Source: Desulfonispora thiosulfatigenes DSM 11270
GTDB taxonomy: Bacteria > Bacillota > Peptococcia > Peptococcales > Desulfonisporaceae
Reading direction: 5' to 3'
DNA length: 64,000 bases
Assembly: GCF_900176035.1 (NCBI RefSeq)
Contig: NZ_FWWT01000005.1
Location: 1-64,000, forward strand
The notes beneath the pieces were generated by a model that saw nothing but the letters and a program-made list of their open reading frames with translations, was not told the origin of the DNA and did no database searches. Every line of letters starts with the position of its first letter. Position 1 is the stretch's first letter. A program made the position numbers and the translations under genes. Of the stretch, positions 19,965 to 28,080 are shown piece after piece.

Positions 19965-21235
19965 AAATTACCCACTCCTTGATAAACAAATATTTTTGCA
20001 CCATCGTATAATGTAGTTATATTTTTATAGGCAATTTTATCTCCCTTTTTTAAACCCTCTAAAACCTCTACTTTATCTCCTACTTTTAATCCTGTCTTAA
20101 TTTCTTTTTCAAATACTATTCCATCCTTTTCTACATAAACAATTTTTTTATTTTGTAATTCTTTAATAAAGGCACTCTCTATTAATATTTCTTCTTTTAG
20201 ATCCTCATTAAGGATAAATCTTACCTTTTTACTAGCGCCCATTTTTAAGTCTTTTTTATCTTTTAGAGAAAAGGAAACTTCTACTTCACCTAACTTGGTA
20301 AGAGGATTAACACTTGGCAATATATTGGTAATATTTCCTTCAATATGGTATTTATTAAGATCGCTTTCAATAATAGCGCTTGTTCCTAACTTAAGCTTAG
20401 CTAAATCTACTTCGCCTACATTTACTTTAACTATCAGATTATCTAAATCATCAATAATTGCTAAAGGTTTTCCCATCATAGCTAAATCACCTTCATTGTA
20501 GTTAATTAACCTGATTCTGCCACTTATAGGTGCTGTTATCACTGTTTCCTGAACATTCAAATTTAATTCATTGGTTAGAGCATCTATTTCTTTTATTTGG
20601 GTTGTTACCATATTTTCTTCATGAATAAGTTTATTATATGAATTCTCCGAGGTTGCTTTTAATTCTTTTAGCTGAATTGCCATTACCTCTTGTTCATGAA
20701 CTACTTCATCATAAGAATTTTTCGGAATAGCTCCATTTTCATAGAGAACTTTTTGTTTTTCTACTTGAGTACTTAAAAAGTCATAATTACTTTGTAAAGC
20801 TTCTATTTTCTTAACTAGTGGATTTTTTTCGTAATAATTATTAATTTCTTTATTTAAATAATTACGATTAACTTGTAATGTTTCTTTCTTATGCATAGTA
20901 GTATCTACTTTAGCGCTAAGCTGCTTGTCATTTAAACTTGCAATAACATTTCCTTTACTCACAAAATCTCCTTCTTTAAACTTTAACTGGCTTACCTCCG
21001 AAGTTATTTTAGGGGAAATGGCAACTGCATTTTTACTTTCGATTATTCCCACATAACTTATTTCGTCCCTTAGTTCTCCTGTAGCAACTTCCATAATAGC
21101 TGTAGGTATGCCTAAGTCATTTTCTTCTGCAACTATCAACGATTTTCTTTGGTTTATTTTTTTTACAGAGACAATACCAGTAATTATGATTCCTACTATA
21201 ATAATTACTATCAATATCTTTCTTTTTTTCAGCAT
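19961..21235 (-). CDS. RND efflux periplasmic-adaptor-type subunit (HlyD/MFP family)
   Basis: A 424-residue membrane-fusion protein: N-terminal membrane anchor (about residues 5-25), a biotinyl-lipoyl half (SEVSQLKFKEGDFVSKGNVIA), a long coiled-coil hairpin (about 110-215), the second lipoyl half (APISGRIRLINYNEGDLAMMGKPLA), and a beta-barrel plus membrane-proximal domain. First gene of the efflux operon; its stop overlaps the pump start. In Gram-positives such adaptors sit on the outer face of the membrane. Confidence 0.92.
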   Translation of the reverse strand: MLKKRKILIVIIIVGIIITGIVSVKKINQRKSLIVAEENDLGIPTAIMEVATGELRDEISYVGIIESKNAVAISPKITSEVSQLKFKEGDFVSKGNVIASLNDKQLSAKVDTTMHKKETLQVNRNYLNKEINNYYEKNPLVKKIEALQSNYDFLSTQVEKQKVLYENGAIPKNSYDEVVHEQEVMAIQLKELKATSENSYNKLIHEENMVTTQIKEIDALTNELNLNVQETVITAPISGRIRLINYNEGDLAMMGKPLAIIDDLDNLIVKVNVGEVDLAKLKLGTSAIIESDLNKYHIEGNITNILPSVNPLTKLGEVEVSFSLKDKKDLKMGASKKVRFILNEDLKEEILIESAFIKELQNKKIVYVEKDGIVFEKEIKTGLKVGDKVEVLEGLKKGDKIAYKNITTLYDGAKIFVYQGVGNL

Positions 21236-21300
21236 AATAACTATTCCCCTTTACCAATATTTTAGCGTAAATCAAAAGTTTACAATCAATACATCCACAA

Positions 21301-21314
21301 TGAGTGATTACTCA
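21301..21314 (-). promoter_or_regulatory. Likely TetR operator upstream of the efflux operon
   Basis: Perfect inverted repeat TGAGT-GATT-ACTCA about 65 bases upstream of the adaptor start, the only clear palindrome in this promoter region. Arm length and spacing fit a TetR-family site. That the operon's own TetR binds it is inference. Confidence 0.55.
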
Positions 21315-21379
21315 CTTTATATTAACTTAAAATATTTCCTGTGTAAAGCAAGAATAAATAAGTTTAGTTTTAATAAAAA

Positions 21380-21420
21380 AAGGTTCATTAAAGTATAGAT
21401 TATCTCCTTTAATGAACCTT
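21380..21420 (-). terminator. Intrinsic terminator after the nitroreductase
   Basis: Perfect 14-bp stem (AAGGTTCATTAAAG / CTTTAATGAACCTT) followed by a T7 run on the minus strand. It insulates the efflux operon promoter from the nitroreductase. Confidence 0.9.
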
Positions 21421-21447
21421 AGATTTATATCAAATTATGTTTGTAAA

Positions 21448-22009
21448 TTATTTTATATAATTAACTAGGTTTTCTTTTCTTTGAGGTGCTTTTGCGGATT
21501 GATGTTTTTTCTTTCCTAAAGCAACTGCATGTATTTGTCTATAACCTTCGGGTAGTTCTAATTCTTTTAGAAAGCCTTTGCCTTCTTCACTATTTAATAA
21601 AAGAGCGATAAATCCTATCCAGCAGGATCCAATGTCTAATGATTCTGCTTGAATCAGCATATTTTGAGTAGCTGCTGCACAGTCCACAGGAGCCTTTGGA
21701 TTTTTTTCATCTCCTGAAATAAATATTACTGTTGGTGCGTTATAAAACACATGAAAGTTTTCGCTATTTCCTACATTTTTTTACATGAGGATGCTCAGAT
21801 TTTTTTGCTAATTCTTTAAAACTAAGATTCATGCGATCTAGTAAATCCTTGTTTTGTACAACGGTAAAATACCAAGGTTGCTGATTTACTGCACTTGGTG
21901 CATAAATACCTGCCTCCAAAATAGCCTCTAATTCTGCTTGTTCAATCTGCTCAGGCAGAAAAACTCTAGTGCTTCTTCTAGATTTAATTATTTGTAAAGT
22001 ATCATTCAT
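21448..22009 (-). pseudogene. Nitroreductase-family FMN protein, frameshifted
   Basis: The N-terminal 75 residues (SRRSTRVF, APSAVNQQPWYF) and the C-terminal ~100 (FYNAPTVIFISG, GSCWIGF, LPEGYRQIHAVALG) are the two halves of a single ~185-residue oxidoreductase that reduces nitro or quinone compounds with NAD(P)H and FMN. They are in different frames: the N-terminal frame runs into TAG after an A7 run (minus strand, 21776-21782). Removing one A joins them as HPHVKNVGNSENFHVFYNAP, which is family-like. Here the indel is an extra base, unlike the missing A in the pump and FAD/Rieske genes. Confidence 0.82.
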
Positions 22010-22157
22010 TTAAATCTCTCCTTTACTATATTTTTACCATAATTTATATTAACATATAATCACCTACTATATTTATCAACATTTATTGCTAAAATAATAC
22101 TAATTAAATCAAGCAAATTTCTCCTTCTAAACAAATCAAAATTAAAGGTGGGATACT

Positions 22158-22853
22158 GTGAATAAAATGAAAATTTTAATTATCGATGATGAAGAACGTA
22201 TCCGTGAAATGATTAAAGAATATCTTAGTCAAGAAGAATTTGATGTTAATGAAGCATCTAATGGTTTAGATGGTCTTGAGCTTATTAAACAAAATGATTA
22301 TTCTCTGATAATTTTAGATGTAATGATGCCTAAAATGGATGGCTGGAGTACCTGTAGAGAAATTCGTAAAATATCAAAAGTGCCAATCATTATGCTCTCA
22401 GCTCGCGGAGAAGAATATGATAAACTTTTTGGTTTTGAATTAGGTGTTGACGATTATATAGTGAAGCCCTTTAGTCCTAAAGAACTACTTGCTCGTATGA
22501 ATGCAATCATAAGAAGAAGCTCCTTAACACAGGAAAATAAATCACTTGAAAATAAATTTAAGGCCGAAGGACTTGTAGTAGAATTTGATTCCCGAAATGT
22601 CTATGTAGATGAAAATTTAATTAGTCTTACCCCCAAGGAGTATGAATTATTAAACTTTTTTGTCCAAAACACTAATATGGTATTTTCTAGAGAACAACTC
22701 TTAACTTCTGTCTGGGGATATGATTTTATGGGAGACTTTCGGACAGTAGATACTCATATTAAAATGCTTAGAGACAGTCTGAAATCTTATCGTAAATTTA
22801 TTAAAACAGTATGGGGTACGGGCTATAAATTTGAAACTGGAGAAAAAAAATGA
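22158..22853 (+). CDS. OmpR-family response regulator
   Basis: A 231-residue regulator: receiver domain with acidic pocket DDEE, phospho-acceptor Asp in LIILDVMMPKMDGW (about residue 54) and Lys in VKPFSPKE, then a winged-helix DNA-binding domain (LTPKEYELLNFF ... TVDTHIKMLRDSL, about 130-228). GTG start after AAAGGTGG; an in-frame ATG lies 9 bases later. It overlaps the kinase gene by 4 bases, so the two are translationally coupled. A likely target is the downstream DUF2680-like gene, whose promoter has a fitting direct repeat. Confidence 0.95.
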   Translation: MNKMKILIIDDEERIREMIKEYLSQEEFDVNEASNGLDGLELIKQNDYSLIILDVMMPKMDGWSTCREIRKISKVPIIMLSARGEEYDKLFGFELGVDDYIVKPFSPKELLARMNAIIRRSSLTQENKSLENKFKAEGLVVEFDSRNVYVDENLISLTPKEYELLNFFVQNTNMVFSREQLLTSVWGYDFMGDFRTVDTHIKMLRDSLKSYRKFIKTVWGTGYKFETGEKK

Positions 22854-24253
22854 AAAGTATTCGCATAAAACTTTGGGCTGGAATGATGATTCTTGTTGTG
22901 GTCATGCTTATTTTATTATGGCTTTTTCAAATTGTTTTTTTAGAAAAATTTTATACTGATATGAGAGTCAAAGAAATAAAAAATGCAGGTTATTCTATTA
23001 TTAACGAATTAGAAAATAATAATATACAGGGAATTGGAGATAAATTAGACCTTTTTACCTATAATAATAATTTAAGTCTTGAAATTATTGATGCTACCGG
23101 AAATACTATCTATAAAAGTACAGGAATGAATAATAATTTTTCCATGATGATGCATCACAATATGCACCAGGAAAATTTCAAAAAAATTATTATAGGTGAA
23201 GAAATAGCAATTTTACAAACCCATCCTCGTTTTGGAAATAAATTCATGCAAATAGGGTTGCCTATACAAATATCTGGTAATATCCAAGGAGCACTTTATA
23301 TTAACATGCCCCTAGCCCCTGTTGAAGATACTGCTTTAATTTTAAAAAAGCAATTTCTCTACATATCGATTATATTATTTTTAGTAGCCTTGATTCTTTC
23401 TTTTATCATAGCTAATAACTTTCTTAAACCCATCTTAAAAATCAAAAAAACAGCAAAAAAAATGGCTTCTGGTGATTTTTCGGATCGCATAATATCTTAT
23501 AGTCAAGATGAGATTGGTCAATTAGCGGAAACCATAAACTACATGGGTCAAGAATTAGCTAAAATTGAAGAACTTCGCAAAGAACTCATTGCTAATATGT
23601 CCCATGAATTACGAACTCCTTTAAGTATAATCAGAGGTTATGCTGAAACAATTCGGGATATCACAGGTAATACTCCTGTTAAGCGTGAAAAACACTTAGA
23701 AATTATTATTGAAGAATCAGAACGCCTAAGTAAAATGGTTGATGATATTCTTAATTTATCGCAAATGCAAGCGGGATACCTTGACTTAAATTTGCAGAAA
23801 ACCTCCTTAAATTATTTATTAAATCGGATTCTTAATAAGTATGAACTTTTAAGTGAAAAAACAGGTATAACCATTTCTGCTCATTGCCCAGCTAAATTAG
23901 ATCTAATAATTGATGAAACTAGAATTGAGCAAGTTTTTTATAACCTTATCAATAATGCTTTTAATCATACAAATGAAAATGGTCAGATTTCTATCCTTGT
24001 TGCTAACTATAATGATTTTATTAGGATAGAAATTAAGGATACTGGAGAAGGTATATCTGAGCAAAATCTTGTGCATATCTGGGATAGGTATTATAAGGGA
24101 GATAAAACTAATGAGGCTAAAATGGCGGGAACAGGACTTGGACTAGCTATTGTTAAAAACATCTTAGAAGCACATCATGCTTTATATGGGGTTACAAGTA
24201 AAAAAGGTGAGGGTACTACATTTTGGTTTGAACTAAAAAATAAAAATCTTTAA
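22850..24253 (+). CDS. Membrane sensor histidine kinase with Met/His-rich sensor
   Basis: A 467-residue kinase: TM1 at about 10-30, an extracytoplasmic sensor of ~135 residues, TM2 at about 168-190, HAMP, HisKA with the phospho-acceptor in NMSHELRTPLS (His about 251), and an ATPase domain with N (NLINNAFNH), G1 (DTGEGIS) and G2 (GTGLGLAI) boxes. The sensor carries the cluster MMMHHNMHQ at residues 99-107, a composition typical of Cu(I)/Ag(I)-binding loops, so metal sensing is a reasonable inference. Partner of the response regulator. Confidence 0.94.
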   Translation: MKSIRIKLWAGMMILVVVMLILLWLFQIVFLEKFYTDMRVKEIKNAGYSIINELENNNIQGIGDKLDLFTYNNNLSLEIIDATGNTIYKSTGMNNNFSMMMHHNMHQENFKKIIIGEEIAILQTHPRFGNKFMQIGLPIQISGNIQGALYINMPLAPVEDTALILKKQFLYISIILFLVALILSFIIANNFLKPILKIKKTAKKMASGDFSDRIISYSQDEIGQLAETINYMGQELAKIEELRKELIANMSHELRTPLSIIRGYAETIRDITGNTPVKREKHLEIIIEESERLSKMVDDILNLSQMQAGYLDLNLQKTSLNYLLNRILNKYELLSEKTGITISAHCPAKLDLIIDETRIEQVFYNLINNAFNHTNENGQISILVANYNDFIRIEIKDTGEGISEQNLVHIWDRYYKGDKTNEAKMAGTGLGLAIVKNILEAHHALYGVTSKKGEGTTFWFELKNKNL

Positions 24254-24273
24254 TAATTTACTCTTTTTTCAAG

Positions 24274-24310
24274 CTTCTATCATACTTCTATCACATTTAA
24301 TAATTATAAT
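24274..24310 (+). promoter_or_regulatory. Response-regulator direct-repeat box and -10 element
   Basis: Two identical 9-base repeats CTTCTATCA start 11 bases apart (24274-24282 and 24285-24293), followed 11 bases later by TATAAT (24305-24310). Repeats at one helical turn placed over the -35 region are the classic arrangement for OmpR-family activators, here between the two-component genes and the DUF2680-like gene. No good -35 sequence is visible, consistent with activator dependence. Confidence 0.65.
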
Positions 24311-24351
24311 AGCACTATAACAAAAAACAAATTATAAGGAGTGAAAAGATT

Positions 24352-24813
24352 ATGATTAAATTAAAGAAATTGGTATCCGTAGTAACAATTGTAGGTGTAC
24401 TTGGTGTAGGCGGAGTTGCCTTTGCTTCAGGTCTTAAAACGCCTGCCGACATTACTTCTGAATTAACCGGAAAAACTGTAGCGGAAGTTAGAGAGGAAAG
24501 AGCTTCAGGTAAAACTTATGGGGAAATGGCAAAAGAAACAGGAAAACTTGAAGAATTTAAAACTCAAATGTTAGAACAAAAAAAGGAAATTCTTGATCAA
24601 AAAGTAGAAGAAGGAAATTTAACTAAAGAACAAGCTGATGAAATTTACACTAAAATCAAAGACAATCAAGCAACTTGCGATGGTACTAGCGAAGCAAAAA
24701 TAGGCCAAAAACATGGTGTAGGATTTGGCAAGGGTCAAGGTAACGGAATGGGTAGAGGCGCAGGTATGAGAAACGGTCAAGGTATGGGTTGTGGTCAAAA
24801 TTTAAATAGATAA
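24352..24813 (+). CDS. Secreted DUF2680-like protein with Gly/Met-rich tail
   Basis: A 153-residue exported protein: signal peptide (about 1-26, cleavage after AFA), a helical region resembling DUF2680 (about 30-105; a LTKEQADEIYTKIKD motif), and a tail rich in Gly, Met, Arg and Gln (GQGNGMGRGAGMRNGQGMG). Function unknown. Position directly after the two-component system and the direct-repeat box suggests it is the system's main target, perhaps a surface chaperone or metal buffer analogous to CpxP/Spy; this is inference. Confidence 0.8.
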   Translation: MIKLKKLVSVVTIVGVLGVGGVAFASGLKTPADITSELTGKTVAEVREERASGKTYGEMAKETGKLEEFKTQMLEQKKEILDQKVEEGNLTKEQADEIYTKIKDNQATCDGTSEAKIGQKHGVGFGKGQGNGMGRGAGMRNGQGMGCGQNLNR

Positions 24814-24822
24814 GTATTATTA

Positions 24823-24857
24823 AGCCAGCAAAGATAATTTTATATCTTTGCTGGCTT
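24823..24857 (+). terminator. Intrinsic terminator after the DUF2680-like gene
   Basis: Plus-strand stem AGCCAGCAAAGATA / TATCTTTGCTGGCT followed by T6. Confidence 0.92.
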
Positions 24858-24887
24858 TTTTATTATGGTTTAAAATTATCGATAAAA

Positions 24888-24933
24888 AACCCTTCTTTTC
24901 AGAATAATTTAAAATATATCTAAAAAGAAGGTT
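24888..24933 (-). terminator. Intrinsic terminator after the two small-protein genes
   Basis: Minus-strand stem CCTTCTTTT / AAAAGAAGG with a long AT-rich loop and then GTTTTTTAT, about 20 bases after the 36-aa ORF stop. It supports transcription of the small ORFs. Confidence 0.75.
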
Positions 24934-24952
24934 ATACTTAAAATTAATTATA

Positions 24953-25063
24953 TTATTTTTGAGAATTATTATTGTACTTTTGAGCTTCTCGTACTAGTGG
25001 GTTTTGACAATTACCTTTTTTAACTCTAGCTTCCTTACTATCAGGCTGACTCTTTTTTGCCAT
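24953..25063 (-). CDS. Small hydrophilic protein, 36 aa (paralog of the ORF at 4458-4589)
   Basis: ATG after AAGGAGGG encodes a 36-residue charged protein beginning MAKKSQPDSKEARVKKGNCQ and continuing NPLVREAQ. It aligns without gaps to the 43-aa protein at 4458-4589 (SQPD.KEAR..K.N.Q.P..REAQ), each with a single cysteine shifted by two positions. Read after the 51-aa ORF upstream (45-base gap) and before a terminator. Function unknown; low hydrophobicity suggests a disordered or nucleic-acid-associated protein. Confidence 0.8.
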   Translation of the reverse strand: MAKKSQPDSKEARVKKGNCQNPLVREAQKYNNNSQK

Positions 25064-25108
25064 TATTAAACCCTCCTTTTGCCTTTAAAGCATTTTTACT
25101 TCATAAAA

Positions 25109-25264
25109 TTACTCAATTGGGTTTGCTTTTTCATGTCCTCTTTTTGCTTTACCTTGAATTTCAGGAACAGGCTTCATTGAGTTTTTCGGGAATTTTTGTT
25201 TCTTGTTACTCTCTGTTCCATGAGGTTCACTCGGGTCTGGTCTTCTCATTCCTGCCTTTGCCAT
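25109..25264 (-). CDS. Small basic protein, 51 aa
   Basis: ATG after AAGGAGG encodes a 51-residue Pro/Lys/Glu-rich protein beginning MAKAGMRRPDPSEPHGTESN and containing VPEIQGKAKRGHEKANPI. I believe similar short proteins occur in other Clostridia as conserved hypotheticals, from memory only. It is the first gene of a two-gene unit with the 36-aa ORF. No membrane segment, no cysteine. Function unknown. Confidence 0.78.
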   Translation of the reverse strand: MAKAGMRRPDPSEPHGTESNKKQKFPKNSMKPVPEIQGKAKRGHEKANPIE

Positions 25265-25442
25265 AATTATAGCCTCCTTCAAAATTCAGATAAATACAAA
25301 TATAGTATTTGCAAAAAAGGAGATTATATACAAGGGAATTGGTAATAAAGTTAAAATAGATTATAATATATTAAACTTATAGTACTATTTATATAACTGT
25401 ATACATTTATTTTTTTGAAATTTTATTAAGGAGGAGATTATA

Positions 25443-26615
25443 ATTACTAAACAACCTTTATGGACAAAGAATTTTATTTTAATTTCTTTAGTTAATTTAT
25501 TTATTTTTACGAGCTTTTATTTTTTACTTCCTACTCTCCCTATCTATGTGATAGATGTCTTACATGGTGATGAAGGAAATGTAGGCTATATTGTGGGTAC
25601 ACTTACTATTGCAGCTGTTCTAGTTCGTCCACTCTCTGGCTATCTTTTAGATACCTTAAGCAGAAAAAGAATTTTAATTATTGCCTTAATTGCCTTTACT
25701 GTTACAACTTTAGCCTACAATTTTGTTACTAGTTTAGTTATGCTTTTAATTTTAAGAGCAGTCCACGGCTTTTCTTGGGGTTTTGTCACCACGGGATCAG
25801 GTACGATTGCAAGTGACATTGTTCCTGCTTCACGAAGAGGTGAAGGAATGGGTTATTATGGACTTGCAAATACAATTGCCATGGCTGTAGGTCCTATGCT
25901 AAGTCTTTTTATCTTAGATTACTATGGATTTAGCTATCTCTTTAGTTCTGGTTTTGTGATTGCGATTTTTGCTCTACTGTGTGTGCTTGGTATACAAGGT
26001 TATGAAGGTAATCCAAATCAGGGAAGGGAAAAGCCAACAATTAGTTTAGAAAGTTTTCTCGAACCTAGAGCTTATTCTTTATCCATTGTTTTATTTTTTG
26101 TTACCTTAACTTATGGTGGAATTATCTCATTTATAACTCTTTATGCTGGGCAACTAGGTATTCAAAATGCTGGTATATTCTTTCTAATATATGGTGCATC
26201 TCTTTTATTTGTGAGACCTTATGCAGGTAAAACGTTTGATAAAAAAGGTCCTAATCAAATTATGATTATTGGATTTATAGCTTTAGTAGTTTCTTTCACA
26301 ATGCTGTATCTAGCTAATGGTTATTTACTTTTCGTTTTAGCTGCTATCAGCATGGGAATTGGCTTTGGGATTATTCAGCCTACCATTTTAGCAATGGCTA
26401 TTAATCGAGTTGAACCCTTTAGGAGAGGTGCTGTAAATGGTACTATCTTTACAGCCATGGATCTTGGTATTGGACTTGGATCGATTGTAATGGGCTTATT
26501 ATCTAATAAATTAGGACTATCACTTATGTATTTAGTTTGTGCATTTTTAATAATAATCCCAGCAATAATATTTTATTTAAAAGATGCTGATAAAAAAAAT
26601 ACTAATTATAATTAA
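25443..26615 (+). CDS. MFS drug/H+ antiporter, apparent ATT start
   Basis: A 12-helix major-facilitator transporter (about 390 residues) of the DHA1 class. The motif A region is degenerate (SGYLLDTLSRKRILI). The conserved N-terminus (PLWTKNFILISLVNLFIF ... LLPTLPIYV) extends 35 codons upstream of the first GTG at 25548, and without it TM1 is lost. No ATG, GTG or TTG lies between the AAGGAGG ribosome site and that region; ATT at 25443 is 8 bases from it (ATA at 25440 is 5). Initiation at ATT or ATA is therefore inferred. Substrate unknown. Confidence 0.85.
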   Translation: MTKQPLWTKNFILISLVNLFIFTSFYFLLPTLPIYVIDVLHGDEGNVGYIVGTLTIAAVLVRPLSGYLLDTLSRKRILIIALIAFTVTTLAYNFVTSLVMLLILRAVHGFSWGFVTTGSGTIASDIVPASRRGEGMGYYGLANTIAMAVGPMLSLFILDYYGFSYLFSSGFVIAIFALLCVLGIQGYEGNPNQGREKPTISLESFLEPRAYSLSIVLFFVTLTYGGIISFITLYAGQLGIQNAGIFFLIYGASLLFVRPYAGKTFDKKGPNQIMIIGFIALVVSFTMLYLANGYLLFVLAAISMGIGFGIIQPTILAMAINRVEPFRRGAVNGTIFTAMDLGIGLGSIVMGLLSNKLGLSLMYLVCAFLIIIPAIIFYLKDADKKNTNYN

Positions 26616-26680
26616 GGTCAATAAAAAACGCACTTAAATCAAATACTATTATTAATCTAAAGGTTTCAGGAGTTGACTTT

Positions 26681-27499
26681 ATGAATGATAATAATATAAA
26701 AAGTTGGAAAGTTTCCCTATATAAAATTATTTTTGAAGCGGATACTCCTTTAGGTAAAGCCTTTGATGTTGCTTTAATATTCTTTATAATGTTTAGCAGT
26801 ATTATTGTTATGGCGGAAAGCGTTGAGAGCATAAAATATACTTATGGCGATGATTTGCTCGTCTTAGAATGGTTTTTCGTTATTATTTTCACTTTAGAAT
26901 ATTTTTTACGGATTATAACTGTACATAATAAATGGAAATATATTTTTAGTTTTTATGGTGTAGTCGATTTATTAACTATTCTTCCTGCCTTTCTTAGTTT
27001 ATTAGTCCCTAGTGCTCATTTTTTACTGGTTATCAGGGTATTAAGGCTACTACGTCTTTTTAGGGTTTTTAAAATGGTGCGTTATGTTGAGGAATCAGGT
27101 ATTCTCCTAAAAGCTTTAAAAGCCAGTCGACCTAAAATTACGGTTTTTCTGTTTACTATTTTTTCTGTTATAACAATCGTTGGTTCTTTAATGTATATTA
27201 TCGAAGGTCCAACCAATGGTTATGCTAGTATTCCCGAATCCATGTACTGGGCAATTGTTACTATTACTACAGTAGGTTATGGTGATATTTCACCTCAAAC
27301 AGCACTGGGAAAACTTCTTGCTAGTACACTTATGATTATGGCTTATGGTATTTTAGCTGTTCCCACAGGAATAATCTCTTTTGAATTAGCTCAGGCAAGT
27401 AAGACCCCTGTAACCACTAGAACCTGCCCTGATTGTGCTTTAGAAGGTCATCCTCCTGATGCTATTTTTTGCAAGAAATGTGGTGAAAAACTACTATAG
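26681..27499 (+). CDS. Voltage-gated-type potassium channel with C-terminal zinc ribbon
   Basis: A 272-residue six-helix channel: S1-S4 voltage-sensor region with an arginine-rich S4 (RVLRLLRLFRVFKMVR, about residues 114-129), a pore loop with the K+ filter TTVGYGD, and S6. The cytoplasmic tail is a CPDC ... CKKCGEKL zinc ribbon instead of an RCK domain. Function: K+ conductance across the cytoplasmic membrane. ATG after AGGAG. The next gene, 73 bases on, is a CBS protein on the same strand. Confidence 0.92.
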   Translation: MNDNNIKSWKVSLYKIIFEADTPLGKAFDVALIFFIMFSSIIVMAESVESIKYTYGDDLLVLEWFFVIIFTLEYFLRIITVHNKWKYIFSFYGVVDLLTILPAFLSLLVPSAHFLLVIRVLRLLRLFRVFKMVRYVEESGILLKALKASRPKITVFLFTIFSVITIVGSLMYIIEGPTNGYASIPESMYWAIVTITTVGYGDISPQTALGKLLASTLMIMAYGILAVPTGIISFELAQASKTPVTTRTCPDCALEGHPPDAIFCKKCGEKLL

Positions 27500-27572
27500 T
27501 AAGGTCTAATAACTAATAATTATGCTATAATAAATAAACATACTTTATATGTTATCGAAAGGAGTTGTCTAA

Positions 27573-28022
27573 ATGAAGGTTAAAGATATTATGCAAACCA
27601 ATGTTATTACAATCAATACTGAGACACAAATCAAAGAAATTGCAAAAACATTAGTAGAAAATAATATATCAGGTGTTTTTGTAGTTGATTCTTCAAATAT
27701 TTTAGTAGGAGTTGTTAGCGAGGGAGACTTATTACATAAAGAAACAAACCCTCGTGCACCTGGGGCTTTTGGGTTATTAGGAGCTATTATTTATTATAGT
27801 GGTGTAAAGCAATATGAATCGGACCTTAAAAAACTAATTGCTTTAAAAGCCTCTGAAATAATGACACCTAAAATCATAGAAATTTCACAAGATGCTGAAA
27901 TTGAAGAAGCTGCTTCTTTAATGATAAATAAAAAAATCAAACGTTTACCTGTCATGGAAAATGGAAAAATAATCGGAGTTGTCACTAGAAGAGATGTAAT
28001 TAAAACCTTGATGCAAGATTAA
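27573..28022 (+). CDS. Two-CBS-domain protein
   Basis: A 149-residue protein made of a CBS pair (VKDIMQTNVITIN ..., ASEIMTPKIIEISQ ... VVTRRDVIKTLM) with a Gly-rich insert between (APGAFGLLG). CBS pairs bind adenosine nucleotides and regulate partner proteins. The partner is unknown; the upstream K+ channel on the same strand is a candidate by position only. ATG after AAAGGAG. Confidence 0.9.
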   Translation: MKVKDIMQTNVITINTETQIKEIAKTLVENNISGVFVVDSSNILVGVVSEGDLLHKETNPRAPGAFGLLGAIIYYSGVKQYESDLKKLIALKASEIMTPKIIEISQDAEIEEAASLMINKKIKRLPVMENGKIIGVVTRRDVIKTLMQD

Positions 28023-28040
28023 ATTCTTGCTTCAAGGTTT
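28003..28040 (+). terminator. Intrinsic terminator overlapping the CBS gene stop
   Basis: Plus-strand stem AAACCTTGATGCAAGA / TCTTGCTTCAAGGTTT (one mismatch) followed by T run. The left arm encodes the last codons of the CBS protein. Confidence 0.88.
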
Positions 28041-28080
28041 TTTATGTTTTTTATTTTTTTATATTAATAAGCTTTAATTC

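Noticed and set aside
25057-25266. 69-codon plus-strand ORF (MPLLNPPF...)
   Set aside because: It is the antisense of the 51-aa small protein, lacks a ribosome site and its composition is phenylalanine/leucine-rich as expected from a mirror frame.
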